The notes beneath the pieces were generated by a model. That model searched no databases. It saw only the letters and a list, made by a program, of their open reading frames with translations, and had not been told where the DNA came from. The position numbers and the translations under genes were made by a program. A stretch of DNA of 64,000 bases from the NCBI GenBank assembly GCA_013398015.1, contig VZRR01009915.1:54937-118936 (forward strand), read 5' to 3'. This document shows, one piece after another, positions 1 to 13,096 of this stretch; the stretch's first letter is position 1, and every line of letters starts with the position of its first letter. Source of the stretch: Oreocharis arfaki. Taxonomy: Eukaryota > Chordata > Aves > Passeriformes > Paramythiidae.

Positions 1-3000
1 GAATCTTATTGTGAAGTATTTGGTACCTCCCTATGAGTAAATCACATTGGCTTTTTGTTTAAATACAGAAACAACAGAATATTCCAGAGCAAGAGAAGTG
101 AAGGTTTTATAGGTGCAACTTTTCCAGGGTGGTTCTCTGTCTTTCTTTGTACCCCTTCCTTCTACTTTCCAGTTCACTGGAATTATGTGAATTATGTGGA
201 TTACACTTTGATATGACAGGGACTGGGTGAAAACATGTTTTCTGTGGTTGTCCAGTTTTACAGAATGCCCCTGGTTTTTTGTCTGTTATGAAAGGACAAA
301 CAAGTGTTTATCTTGTACAATTCACAGAAAACAGAATATACTATCATAATCATATTTCTTTCTCTGTTCCCCTTCTGAGCTGAACAGATGAGTCCGAAAA
401 TGTCACAATCTGGCTACAGCATTTAGACACCTAACTTTTGTTAAATATTGAGAACAGTATTCAAAGCATATAAAGGACCCTAAAGTTTTCTCATATGGTA
501 ATATTTTCAATACTTTGTGAATTTAATTTAAAAATTATGGTATATATAGGAGACTTATACTGAATTTACATAATACTGTATAAACTGCATATACAGACTG
601 TGTATATAGATTGCCATATGCAGATTAATACCTCTTTATTTTACATTGCTCTTTTAAGACAAGATTCAGAGCCACTGATCACTAACCATATTTCACACTA
701 GAGAAACATTTCCCTTTCCCCTTTTGTAGGGTGAAAAAGTGAGTAGATTCAACCTACCCCAGGTGGATGCTGCAGAACAGGGTAATCAGTGTGAAAACAG
801 AGTCTCCCAGTTGTATAAGCTACATTGTTAGCATCTGCTTTGTCTTGCACTTGCCAAGTGGGTCTTTATAATGAAAGAGAAAAGAGAAAACATGTTAGAA
901 CAGCCAGCCAGCATGCCAGACAGTACACACTGAAACTGTGAAATCACAGTACAAGAGTAGTTTCATCTTCGAACATGAAAATACTGTAACATTATAAGGA
1001 AATAAGGATTTAGCAGTGTCCCTCTACCCCAACAGAAGCTTATTTCAGTAGTCCTATATAAACTTCAGTGTGCCAAGGGACATCTGGCACCAGGGTAGTA
1101 CCTAGAAGAACCAAGGCTTTCCAGTGGCAGCACTGCTGAATGCAAAGGCCAGTTGAAGACACTAACCAAGAGGCTTCTGCCAGTAGAAAGCATCATCTTA
1201 GTACTGATGCTACAGAAATAAGCAAGTAGAAGCTGGCCCATTTCTTTTTATCAATCTTCCACTTTCCCTCTGCCACATGGAGCACATTATCAATGAAATA
1301 TAAAATTGTTAAAGGCCATGTAACTTTCCCCAGAAGAGATTTATAAGGCTTTATAATCTTATAAAATATAGAGTACCCTTTATAGGGCGATCTTTAATAT
1401 ATAGACTTGTTACTGGAGGAAAATACCTTGATGAAAGACTTTTAAACTTCTTCTCTTTCTATGACACTCTTTTTGAGAACTAGCTCTGTTTATTTTATTA
1501 CATAGTTTTTGTCTTGGAATTTGGCAAAATTCAGAAAAAAAGTTTTCTGACAACTGCAGTGAAAAATGTAAGTCACAGCTATATGACAAAGACATGAATA
1601 CCTCACCTTGCTGCACAGACAAAATGTGTTTTGAGTGACACACCACACAGGAAAATTTAAGACCAAGAACCACAGGTTTTGTTTACACAAAGTTCACATG
1701 ATTGAAGACAGTCCTCAGCAGATGCATGTTATAGATCCAGATATTTGTTTGGAAAAGTGCAATTTACCATACAGGGTCCATATAATTGCAGGCACATAAC
1801 TGACTGAAAAGAAATTACGAAATTCATTTTCCCTTGTGGAATACTATAGAGCAAATATGTTTCAGATGGTGTGCTCCTAGCTTTACTTCTTAATAACAGT
1901 TAAAACAGAAAATAGGCTAAAGAACATGCAGATAAAATTATTTATATACAGTATATAAACGCTTTTGTCCTAGGAGTGGTATTTAGTATAGAAACTATGC
2001 AAAATGCTAAAATTAAATTTCTGCAATTGCCAGAGGGAAAACCCCTTGAATATTTGAAAATGTGTTTAACTGCCTGGGAGAAATAGTTTTTATTATTTGG
2101 TATGGCACATATTCATCAGTACATTACTTGAGTAACAGCACATATTCATCAGCACATGACCTCAGTTCTCAAGTATGATAATTTCAACCATACTTCCACA
2201 GTTCCCACTTTGACAGCCAAAATTAGCCCCTTTATATCATTCTTGTAATTAGTGCTGAAGGCAGCTAGGTTTCCTCCATTTTTAATTTAATAGGCTATGG
2301 TGTCACTTGAGGGTTCTAAAACAATTTAACACATTTTAATTGTCTCATTTAAATGAAATACATAAAATCGCAAGAGTGATAATACTTTATAGAAGCATTA
2401 TAAGTTTTGGCAAAAGCAGTCATTGCTTTTGTGCTGTCAGTTTTGCAAGGGAAGATGCTCCCTAGGAGCTTTCCTTCCACACAGGGAGCTTTGGACAAAG
2501 CCCAAGTTACTGACTTGAAGTTAAAGATGCTAATAGGGAGCTCAGCATCGGATATGCTCAACTGAGCTGAAGCATCAACTTGGCCATGTTGGGTGCACAG
2601 GTAGTAAGGGTAGTGTCAGAGGACTCTCAGACCTTAGGGAGAGCAAAGTGTGTCGGAATGGTTTATGGTTTAGTAATTAAGGTCAGATTTCAAAGCTCAG
2701 GCTGTTTGATAATAGTAGGAAGATTGGCACTAAGCAGGTCTAGCAATTTCTTGCCTTAGATAGCAACATAGGCTCAGTCTTCATCAGGAGAAAACCAGGC
2801 TGTCTGTTACATCCTTAGCCCTGTGAAAGTGCAGCACTAGGAACTGAAGCCACATTTGAATCATTTTGTCTCACACTTCATTAAAAGTCTATGCCTCATT
2901 CATATGAGTTTGGGACACATGTCCTTCTCTTGTTGCTGAAGCCCTCTAGGAGATACTGATGGATTGGCTGTTTTCATGGAAGTGCTGCAGCCCTGAAGAA

Positions 3001-4889
3001 AGGCCTTCCCACCACACCAAGCACTGGACAAGGCTTTCAGAACAGAGGAGGAACACAAGATTTAGGGCATGAGATGTTGGTGTCTTGGGGTGACATTGTG
3101 ATGTTGTATCCCCTATTGCTCGTTCTGTGCCCAGACATGATTCCTGTACCTTTCTGTGTCTTTAAAACTGGGTGCGAGAGAAAGAAAAAAAAGCCAGATC
3201 AACTTTTCAAAAGCAGGTTTGTGTTCAAGGACACAGATACACACTCCTCTGTGTTCTCCTGCTGCAGCAAGAAGAGTGGAGGAAGCACCCTTCTTGCTTT
3301 TTTCCCAGCTCTTGGCTCATTTTTCTCAGAAGGAAGAGACGGAGAGTTAAACTTCTCTGTTTCCCTGGGACTTCAGCTTCTTCTTTTCTCCTGGAACTGT
3401 GCAACAACATCAAAACATCACCTGGGAGGCCTGGAGTGGCCTACGCTGAAAAACCCAGCTCCGAAGGAGAGGAGAGAGGCCACACCCACAAAGGAATCTG
3501 AAAAGTTACCAGGTTCTCTCCACAGTGAGAGCTTTTCTTATTTAACATTATTATTCTTTTCCTGTGTGGTTGTTAAGTAAACAGGTTTTTTCCCTTTCAC
3601 TTTCCTCTGAGGATTATTTCTTTCCCAAACCCGGTGGTGGAGGGGCGGCTGTAACCTGCCTTCTATCAGAGTACATTCAAATTCAGACATTTCTCTGAAT
3701 TTTGCCTCAAACCAAGACATTTGGAGAAACAAACTGTGGTATGACTGGAGACTTTGTTAATGGAGTTGGCTCTCTATATTGGAAAGGAAAAGGTTCATTT
3801 AAACACATGGAAATTCTTGATGTTGTTATATGGCTGATACAGACAATGTTTCTATTTTTTACAGCAATGATAGTTTAGGGAGGTCGCACCAAAAAGACAT
3901 CTAGACAAGAAAAAGGCTTTTTTCTTTCATGTGTCAGAATTGCATTAATTGCTGTTACATTTCAGTTTAAAATTCAGGGCTCTATTGAGGTAATGTTTTA
4001 TTTGGCAAGTTTGCCAATTCCAAGTTTATCCTTTTATTTATAATATTTTGTAAGCCTTGTATTTGGCTCCCAGTGAAACAGCAGGGAAATTACCCAAAGT
4101 TATTTTATTACAGTTGTAAAAGCCACCCCAGAATTGGATGCAAGTAAGAAATGAACTTCTGTTTCAGAGGTGAAAATTATTACAAATATTAGCTACAAAC
4201 ATTTCTTCTTAGTTAGATGGAGGTCACTGACTCAGCTCAGCAAGATGTGAGTTGACATCATAATTTGTCTACTCATTTACTAGGCACTTGCAGAGGTAGA
4301 GCTTCAGTTTGCCAGTTCTTGGCATCAAAAGGATAATTTACAAGTGCCTGCTTGTCCTCCTTCAAGCTGAACTCTGCTTGTTGGGATTGGTTATGGCTTT
4401 CCAGAGCAGAGCCTGTTGAAAGCAGGGAAATGGGTACTCAGCCCATCTTCTTGGTGATATGGGACACAATACCATCATCTAAGTCTTACCTACATCCATG
4501 ACTCAAAATCAGACTAAGCAAAAGTTTCAGAAAGATAACTTTCTCTGTTCAGAAGGGAACTGGATCAGGGATTTTTGTTTTGTTTCATAGTATAGATAAG
4601 TAAGTCTTTCTCATTGTTATCCTACATTCCACAACATCTGTTTTCAGGCACTTTTCCTTCTCTCAGCAGTTAATGTTATTGCTGCTCTTTACATACCTGA
4701 CCTGTGATAGCAAACCAATTCTCTTGTACACTATATATACTTGATGCCAAATTTTCTATTATAGAGAGAAAAAACCATACACCTTGCTTTAATAAATAAA
4801 TGCACAACATAGATACAGCAAGCTTAGATGAAGAACATTAGAGGTGATTAAAACACTGGCAAAACAAAGATATTATAAAACAAACTCAC
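1..4889. other. BBOX1 intron, no further exon seen
   Basis: AT-rich sequence downstream of BBOX1 coding exon 3. I looked on the minus strand for the expected next exon (the HxD-containing segment) and did not find it. No clear repeats apart from the ORF noted at 3074-3580. Confidence 0.6.
3074..3580 (+). other. longest unexplained plus-strand ORF (168 codons)
   Basis: An ATG-initiated frame with a hydrophobic start (residues 9-30) followed by low-complexity Ser/Lys-rich sequence. It resembles no protein I know, has no clear splice or poly(A) context, and lies in what should be a BBOX1 intron on the opposite strand. Probably chance. Confidence 0.1.
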
Positions 4890-5088
4890 CCATAAAATGT
4901 CAGACGCAGGAACCCAATCCTGTGGCCAAGTCTAATCAATTCTCCCTGCCTTGTAGCAGCTCCTGTCAGCAGAACAATTCCTACTTTCTTTAGGGTGCAC
5001 AACCACTTGTATGCACTTTCATCATTGTACATGACTTCTTCAAAAGGTATTTTGGGAAGTTGAAGGTCCGAGCCCCAGTACTGGCGTT
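4890..5088 (-). CDS. BBOX1: BBOX1 third coding exon
   Basis: This 199-nt exon starts after AG at 5089-5090 and ends before a GTGAGT donor at 4884-4889. It completes the Glu codon and reads RQYWGSDLQLPKIPFEEV, then AYKWLCTLKKVGIVLLTG and RIGFLRLTFYG, closely matching the human region before the catalytic HxD motif. It ends with two bases of a codon, so at least one further exon is needed. The remaining roughly 210 residues, including the iron-binding His-Asp-His set and the 2-oxoglutarate arginine, are not found in 1-4889 and must lie past the left edge. The intron separating it from the previous exon is about 11.3 kb and full of repeats. Confidence 0.93.
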
Positions 5089-5710
5089 CTGAAAGAGAAG
5101 AAAGAGAGAAACAAGACCTTAGCTGTTTCAGCATCAAAACTCAGGACACAATCAAAGCAGGAAGCTAGTGGGATTTCTGTGTATTTGTGAATATCCCTCA
5201 ATCCTGCAAACCACCTCAAATGGGGTCCCTGAGTTTTCATGGATGACAAGCAAACTTACAATGAAATTCAGCAACACACTGCAGTATCGAAATTTTAGGT
5301 CAGAAGCTGAATGAAAGGACAGTTTGAAAGGAGTATTTTTTGTTAATGGTGCATCAGAAATGTGTGTATTCATTTTTCTGCCTGTACTGGTGAGCCACAA
5401 GAGTGAAAATCTGAAAATACGACTGCTTTGGAAGTTTCCTGTCAAGGGTGAAAAACCATGGAGCGCCCTGAGACCTCCCTCATAGGTCAACCCACAGGGT
5501 TAATTTAGTTCAGACTCATCACTTGGGACTGTGCTGGGGTTACCTGAGTTCAACCAATTAGCCTGTGTGGGTTACTTGAGGTCAAACTCATGGCTTGGTA
5601 CCATGCCGGTCCATGCAGAGCTCTATGAAGAAGTTTCTCAAAACCTGAGGCCAGTGGTTTCCCTTGCCTGTGTCCATGAAACACTTTTCATGCCCATGCA
5701 TTTTCTGCCC

Positions 5711-5792
5711 CTCTGCTCTGCTGAGACCCCACCTGGAGTACTGCATCCAGATCTGGGGTCTCCAAGACATGAAGGACATTGACCTGTTGGAG
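5711..5792 (+). mobile_element. CR1 fragment, left part (split by an LTR)
   Basis: Translates in the plus direction to the conserved CR1 reverse transcriptase C-terminal motif (RPHLEYCIQIWG, then LLE). It breaks off at 5792 and resumes at 6523 with the expected next part of CR1, so an insertion separates the halves. Confidence 0.8.
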
Positions 5793-6522
5793 TGTACCAG
5801 GGCATGCCCCCTGCCCTTAAGAGCTTATCTGTTGTTTGTTAGCTGGTGAAGTAACAGGGCATCTCACCTCTCATGTAAATTTGTTAATTTGTGGAATAAC
5901 TCCAGCAGGACAGCTTTTTTTGAGTTAATGAGTTATTTTGGCACCTTGGGATTACCATTCCCAGTTGACAATAAACATCTTGCTGTGGAAGCAGACGTGG
6001 AAAGATGAGGCTGGAATTTCTGACTGAAAGACACCCCACTTTATAAAAAACCTATAAAAGCTACACCATACTTTCACAAAGCAGAAGTTCTCTGCACATT
6101 CCCTGGGAATGTGTGGGGTCTCCTCCCCAAAGTTTGGGATGCCTGCTTTGTGGTTACTCTCTCAAGGGCTGAGTGAAAGGACTCTGTGTACACTATCGAC
6201 AATTCAGTGGTAAGTTACATTGACTCCTAATCTATACTATTTCTTTGCTAGCTATATTATAGGTACCTTTACATCGTGCACTTTTTTATGTAATCTACTT
6301 GGAGTTCTTTTGTTTTATACTGCGTAGTAACTCTGTTAAAGGCCTTCTGTCTATTAATCTCCTGTCTGTTTTATAAATAACTCATTTTATAATAGACCTA
6401 ATTAGCCATTCTTAAGAACTTGCAAGCCACAGCAATTTAAGTGCGGGTCACCTAAGTTGAGCTGCTGGCAGAAATCTAAGCATAAGGCAGGGCTTGTCTA
6501 AAGTTCTCACTCAATTGTAACA
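5793..6522 (+). mobile_element. 730-bp LTR inserted into a CR1 copy
   Basis: The insert begins TGTACCAG, ends GTAACA (TG...CA), and is flanked by TGGAG on the left and TGCAG on the right, a 5-bp target duplication with one mismatch. TATAAAA is near 6053. No coding sequence is visible. Solo LTR of an endogenous retrovirus is the best explanation; the family is not recognised and the orientation is inferred from the TATA box. Confidence 0.6.
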
Positions 6523-6832
6523 TGCAGTGAGTCCAGAGGAGGCCACCAAGTTGATCAGAAGGACAGAGCACCTCTCATATGAAGAAAAGCTGAGAAAATT
6601 GGAATTGTGCAGTCTGAGAAAAAAGGCTTCAGGGTGCCTTAACTCTGGGTAGTGAGGCACTGGAACAGGTTGCCCAGGGAAGGTGTGGAGGTGTTCAGGG
6701 CCAGGTTGGATGGGGCTTTGGGCAACCTGGTCTAGTTGAAGGTGTCCCTGCCCATGGCAGGGGGGGTTGGAAAAAGACGATCCTCAAAGTCCCCTTCCAA
6801 CCCAAACCATTCTGTGATTCTATGATCCCAGA
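6523..6832 (+). mobile_element. CR1 fragment, right part with 3' end
   Basis: Continues the CR1 copy interrupted at 5792: 'gtccagaggaggccaccaag', then 'aggttggatggggctttg', and a terminal 'ccattctgtgattctatg' at the end. This is a classic avian CR1 3' terminus in plus orientation. About 150 bases of consensus are missing near 6625. Confidence 0.9.
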
Positions 6833-7939
6833 GTACAGCTGGAGGAGCTCTACCACTGGGGCTCCCTTGACTAGGTGCATTTCATTTATTTGTAACTTTG
6901 GTAAACTTTAACTATTTGGCCTGAGGTTTTCTATGGCAGTATCTGCCAAAAAGCTTCAACAAAGACTAAAACGAATCAAACCCCTAGATCGGTGAAAAGT
7001 ATAATGTTCATATCTTACCAGTAGCATACAGGAGATTTAGAAAAAGAACTCTGATAGAGTAATTTGTCTCTGTGGAGAAGCTAGTAGGAAGCACCACTTT
7101 GCTAACCATCTGTTTAAAATTTCTCATTACACGTATTTTAAGATTTTCAGAAACATATGCCAAAATCAAATGAATATCCTTCACTAAAAGGCAGTGCTAT
7201 AGCCACTCATTAGTGCAAGCCACATAATAACAACTAAACCCCATGATTCTTTCTTTTGAGCACAATATCATGGGCCAAGATCACTTAGTTAAAATAATAA
7301 AAGGTCGTTCCACCCCTCTCCATTCAAATTTCCTCAAATTAATGTTGCCAGGACCAATTTTGCTAAACAACACTGAAACCGACATCACCTAAGTTTTAAT
7401 GGCTCTAGTGTATTCAGCCAAGAACTCAAAGGAACAGTCATGTAGAAAGGAAAAAGGCAGGATATTAATCATGGAGGCCAAAGCACAGCTTCTCACCAGG
7501 ACACTTTCTGGAGCCTGACAGTGGTTAATGCAGCTAACTTTAATTTCATTTTTCTGTGCTACTGGCAGAGGACACTGGAAGCTACAGTTGCGGGTCACAT
7601 TTGTTACAAGTAATAGTGATTTTCTTCTGCAGTTGATAGAATTCCAGAGGATGTCCAAAAATACTGTGTGGTGTACCTGGACCACTGAATCCAACTTGGT
7701 CTTTTCTTTATTTGTTCATTCATAGGGATTTTAAAATAGTACATGTTTTAAAGGCAAGTAAAATGGCTGCCCATACAGCTGAAAGAAAACTGCTATGCGG
7801 AGTTGGTAGAGATTTTATTGTTACAAATTGTACTTGTGCAAATAAATATCAGGTCAAGATATAACTTTTATTAAGCTGCCTTGCTAGAAAGCACCATTGG
7901 TAATTGTTTTCTCCCTTATATTTATACTAGTGCTTATCA

Positions 7940-8126
7940 TAGAATATAGAATCACAGAATGGTTAGGGTTGGAATGAACCTTGAAGATCAGCTGATGCCA
8001 ATGCTCCGGCCTTGGGCAGGGACACCTTCCAGTAGACGAGGTTGCTCCAAGCCCCCTCCAACCTGCCCTTGAACACTTCCACGGACTGGGCATCCACACA
8101 TTTTCTGGGCAACTTGCTCCAGGGAA
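7940..8126 (-). mobile_element. CR1 LINE 3' fragment
   Basis: The minus strand carries the usual CR1 end. On the plus strand it reads 'aatcacagaatggttagggt' and continues to 'gggcaacttgctccag'. It is 5'-truncated, as nearly all CR1 copies are, and lies in the BBOX1 intron 3 / exon 3-4 interval. Confidence 0.9.
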
Positions 8127-11100
8127 GCAGTGGGTCTTTTCCATTTCATGAAGGGTGTCTGGAGCAAAAGGTGCTGAGGGGAGGGATGGCCCAGACCAGA
8201 GAGCCACAAGCCACCAAGCACCCAGGCTGTACAGAGCTGTGCCCTCCTGCCCATGCCAGTTGCCTCATGGACTTCTGCTCCGCTTTCACCACACACATCA
8301 CTTGCCACTACCCAAAACATTTACTCAGTGTATTCAACAGTAATTCACAGTAAAAAATAATTTTATTATTGAACAGAGAACATGTAAGCCTTTAGAACCG
8401 CCCCATCCCAACAGCACTCTGTCTCCTCCTCTGATTCCAGTTGGGCTAGCTGTGGTACCAGATAGCAGCAGCCATCTCAGAGCTGTCAACTGTTGCAGCT
8501 CACCTAAGCACAGAAGCAAAATATCATGGAGATTACAATTCTCAGGTTCTTTCATAGCTACTTTGGGTCTTACGTGTTTCAGACTTTCTGTGGGCTATGA
8601 ATAATGGAACATGTCAACTTGCAGAATGAGGAAATGAGGTGTGATCTGCTCACTCGATCTGAAAAGCTGTGCTGGTAGCAGATACCAAAGACCTTTTGGA
8701 CAGATAAATGGGCCTTTTGTCTCCCTCCATACTGTAACACACAGAAATAGATGTGGGGTAATTACTTTTCCTCCTGTATAAAAGATGTATTTCAGATACT
8801 GCCCAAATGTAACCCTGCCTGCCTTCTTGTTCTCTTCTCCCTTATGTCCACTTGCAATATCTCCTAAGTTTTTAAGTTTACTGGCTTGTATGCACAAACA
8901 AACATACACACACGTTCAAACAAAAGATGGTGCACAGTAATGGGTAAAAAGGAAAAAGATGCCATTTCTTACTTTTTTTGTTTTCCATAAGGTTAGCATT
9001 GATTCTAGTTTTTTGCAAAACTTGAAACATTACTGGTTTAAATCAAGCATTCCCTTAAATATTGAATCAGAGTTTTTATTCTTACAGTAAAGACATACTT
9101 GTTTTTCCTTGCTTTTATATATTTAGTCTGAAGCTGGTATTCTTAGAAGAGTGTACTATAAGGCATTAAAAGATTTTATCTAGAATAATTGTTTTGTTTA
9201 AATCACAACTACCTTACTTGGTATTTTAGCTAATATTCAGATAACTTGCCCAGTCCTCAATCACAGAGATTACACACTAGAAATGAGACCACATAAACAT
9301 TTGAGAAATTTTGCATGTGGCATCACTTATAAAACACCTATATCTCTATTTATTCCAACATCTCTTCAATGGACAGGACCAATAAAAACTATTACAAATT
9401 CCAAAGAATTTCAGAATTGAGAACTCTGGGTAATTTTACCTGGTGACTGAGGGACACACTGTACTTCAGAGAAATGTGAAGGCCAGGTTTCTTTTTTACC
9501 TCTTTATAGGTACAGGCAGGAAACACAAAATACAGTGTGCTCATAAAAAAAAAAATTAACTCGGACACTACACAGTCACAAAATTTTTCAACCACTAGTG
9601 CTCCTCTTTCATTTGACTAAGGCTAGTTAGAGATGGTCCAAGAATCACAACACACATGCCCAGATATAAGCTATCCACAAAGACCATCTTTTATACTCTA
9701 CCTGTGTTTCAAAGAAGCTGCAGTATGATTGACAAGCTGTTGAATCTTGTAACATGTTCACAAAATAAGAAAAGTGCAAACCTTGAGGAAAGATAATCTC
9801 ATCTCATTAAATTCCTTTTTGAGACCACTCCATGGCCAGCTACTCACTGCTCCACTATGTTTAACTTAATATACATCTGTCACACACTTGAAAGATGGTG
9901 AAAAAATAAAATATGAATGTTTTCCCTTTTCTCTATTAGAAGTTAAGGCATTAAAATAGCTTTAAGTATGTTGTGTGAACTGCCAAGAATACCCTTGAAA
10001 GACAGTGCAGGTAAATAATCATGTGAAAACTAATGGAACATTTTAAGTTTCATCTTTTCTGTCCTAGTTTTCTTACTGACTTGCTAATAAATATTTTCCA
10101 AATCTCTCTGAAAAAAGAAGTCGAATTTCAAAGAATATACCAACAGATTTTTCATCACTTCGGAAAATAAATACATGCACCTGGAATTGAACTGCAGCTC
10201 CAGGAGTCCCATGCTTCCAAGGGTACATGGACTGTAGAGTCCTCTTGTTCAAATTCCCAATGCCTATTGTTCTTGCTAGAAGTTTCACCTAATATGGGAT
10301 GACCCTCCTGCAGCAGACATGGGCTGTGGTGTTGGGTTTTCAGGTGGTTTTGGCTTTTGTTATGAACTCCCGCTTTGTCACAGCACTGCAAAACAGCACA
10401 TGCTCAGCACAGCAGTCTGGATGTATCTTGGATTTTGGCATAACAAAACTGCCAACCCTTAGAGCTGACCTGTGGAACAACCACCCATTTCATCCTCCAG
10501 CCAACCAGACCCTCAGCACTGGCAATTCTCATCTATCTGGCCTCATATCCAAAAAGATATGGAGCCAAAGGGAGACAAAAGATAAATTCAAAATGGTTTC
10601 TCATATCACTTAACTAGAAAAGAAATTTTTTTTCTGTGAACTTAGCCTTTGCCAGACTCTGAAATGTAGCCAAACTCTGAAATGTATTCAGGAATAATAC
10701 TATAACATTGCCAGCTGACTGAAGAGATATTTAACCTTTTACAGTACTGCTACAATGTGGAAATTGCAAAGTGTCAAGGAAACTGAACTCTACACTGATA
10801 CTCCCAAAACAGCTACTAAAACTGAAGAGCTTATTTTTTTTGTTTTGTTTAGCCACTTTTCATTATAAAAACAACAACAAACAAACAAAAATAATCCCCA
10901 AACACCAACAAAACAAAGAAAGCTAGAGAGTAAATACAGTTCAATCCTGCCTTGCAAGGCCATGAACTCTTTTCCTCAAAGTTTCACTTTCCTCATGTAA
11001 ATTCCCTTGTGACAAGTGTAGCCAGCATCCTTAATGGTTTAGGTTCGTCTGTCTCTTTAAACGTGCATGCTGGTACACGAATGCTTGTAAATCCTACCTC

Positions 11101-12255
11101 ATGTTTCAGAGAAGAAAGGCTCCAAGTTTCCAGCCCTTCAATGGCATGCTGATGCAGTCAAGAGCTTAGCCTTTGAGCTACTGCAGGAGTAACCTTTCCC
11201 CCCTGACACTTGCCAATGTACTCTGTAACGTCACCATGGTAAATACACCGAAGTTGAAACCTTGCATACAGCTCCAAGTCGTAATATGAATGTGATCACT
11301 CCATTTAATACTAAATATCCCAAAGAAAATTATTCACTTTAGCACAGGATTTTCTGCAGACTTTTTAATCTTTATGCTTTACATATTAGTAATTGTGGGT
11401 TTTTTCAGAGAGCTCTTAGAGCCTAATTTAAATACACTAGTGCCAGTTTTGATCCTTCCAGTAGCTGCAATAGTTCTGAGGTCTAATTTCTAACACTTAT
11501 GTCTGACATACATATGAACTGCTTTTAAACAATTCATATTTGTACAAAAAACAGTGAAGGAATTCTCCTGACTGGTCCTAGAGACCATCACAGCCAGGGG
11601 AGCACAACAGAAATAGGTGAGAGACAAGTCATAGGTCTGCAACAAAAGAAGCAGCATTTACACCTTGGCTTGACACCTTGATAGATGAAAATGCTATATG
11701 TTGTCCAGTATTTACAATCTGACAAATTACCAGGTCCATAATTATTTGGAAAAGGGACAGGAAAGCATACCTCAGAGAACCAAAAAAAGATTCTGTGATA
11801 TGAAGATATTTACATTCTTCCATTTAAAAGTATTTTTTTAAAAGTCTGTCTGAAAGTCTTAGAAAACTGTGTGCCCCCCATGGCATGTTATTCTTCCACA
11901 TACCAAACAACAGGAACTTTCTACCCATTTTTATGCACAAAATCTCTTCAGCCGGAAAATCTATCAAGGAGCTATACCAAACTGCACAGGGACTGTATTC
12001 TTTGCCAGTTATTTCCTGGTGGTAACTGATCCCACTCAAGCTCTTCATTGTTTTATCATGTCATCATAGCACAACTTTTTCCCACTGCATAAGTCAGTAA
12101 ATACAGTTTCCATTGTACTATAGTAGAAATATTAGAACGTACGCTGTGAAAGCTGAAGGGGCAAGAAAGTTAGGAATGAGTCATTAGTGTCTGGACAACC
12201 TTAGGTCTCACTTGCACAGCACAGCTGCAGCTGCGAAATTAAAAACCTTTGTGCC
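8127..12255. other. BBOX1 intron sequence
   Basis: Part of the 11.3-kb intron between coding exons 2 and 3. No gene or clear transposon was recognised. An A/C-rich simple tract lies near 10865-10920. Confidence 0.6.
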
Positions 12256-13096
12256 ACAGAACCACAGAATCAACTAGGTTGGAAAAGACCTTTGTGATCA
12301 AGTCCAATCTATAACCAAACACGACCTTGTCAACTAGATCGTGGCACTGAGTGCGACATCCAGTCTTCCCTAAAACACCTCCAGGCACAGTGACTCTATC
12401 ACATCCCTAGGCAGCCCATTCCAATGCCCAATCACCCCTTCTGTGAAGAAATTCTTCCTGATGTCCAACCTGAACCTCCCCATGTACATCTTAAGACTGT
12501 GTCCTCTTGTTCTATTGCTGGTTGCTTGGGAGAAGAGACTGACACTCAGCTGGCTACAGCCTCCTTTCAGGGGGTTGCTGAGAGCATTAAGGTCAGCCCT
12601 GAGCCTCCTTTTCTCCAGGCTAAACAACTGCAGCTCTGTGAACTGCTCTTCGGAGGGCTTGTATTCCAGATCCTTTACCAGCCTTGTTGCTCTTCTCTGG
12701 ACAGGCTCCCAAACATCCTTCATAAACTGAGGGGCCCACAACTGGACACAGTACTCAAGGTGTGATGTAACCAGTCTCGAGTACAGGGAAAGACTCACTT
12801 CCCTAGTCCTGCTGGCCACACTATTCCTGATACAGGTCAGGATGCCATTGGCCTTTTTGGCTACATGGGTACACTGCTGGCTCATGTTCAGTCTGCCATC
12901 AATCAGCACCCCCAGGTCCCTTTCTGCCTGGCTGTTGCCCAGTCACTCTGTCCTCAACCTCTAGCGCTGCAGGGGATTGTTGTGGCCAAAGTGCAGGACC
13001 TGGCAATTGGTTTTGTTAAACTTCATATTGTTGGATTCAGCCCATCTATCCAGCCCGTCCAGGGCCCTCTCCTTGTCCAGGTCCCTCTGCAAATGC
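12256..13096 (-). mobile_element. CR1 LINE fragment with ORF2 C-terminus
   Basis: An 840-bp minus-strand CR1 copy, the longest in the window. An open frame of 179 codons (12370-12909) encodes the C-terminal part of CR1 ORF2, downstream of the reverse transcriptase core: NGILTCIRNSVASRTREV, SHLEYCVQLWAPQ and FFTEGVIGHWNGLPRDV. The sequence upstream of that frame (to 13096) is also CR1 but frameshifted. The copy cannot be active because the polymerase core and endonuclease are absent. It lies within a BBOX1 intron, on the gene's own strand. Confidence 0.93.

Noticed and set aside
12424..12765. Plus-strand ORFs of 95 and 113 codons
   Set aside because: Antisense shadows of the CR1 ORF2 fragment, which reads on the minus strand.
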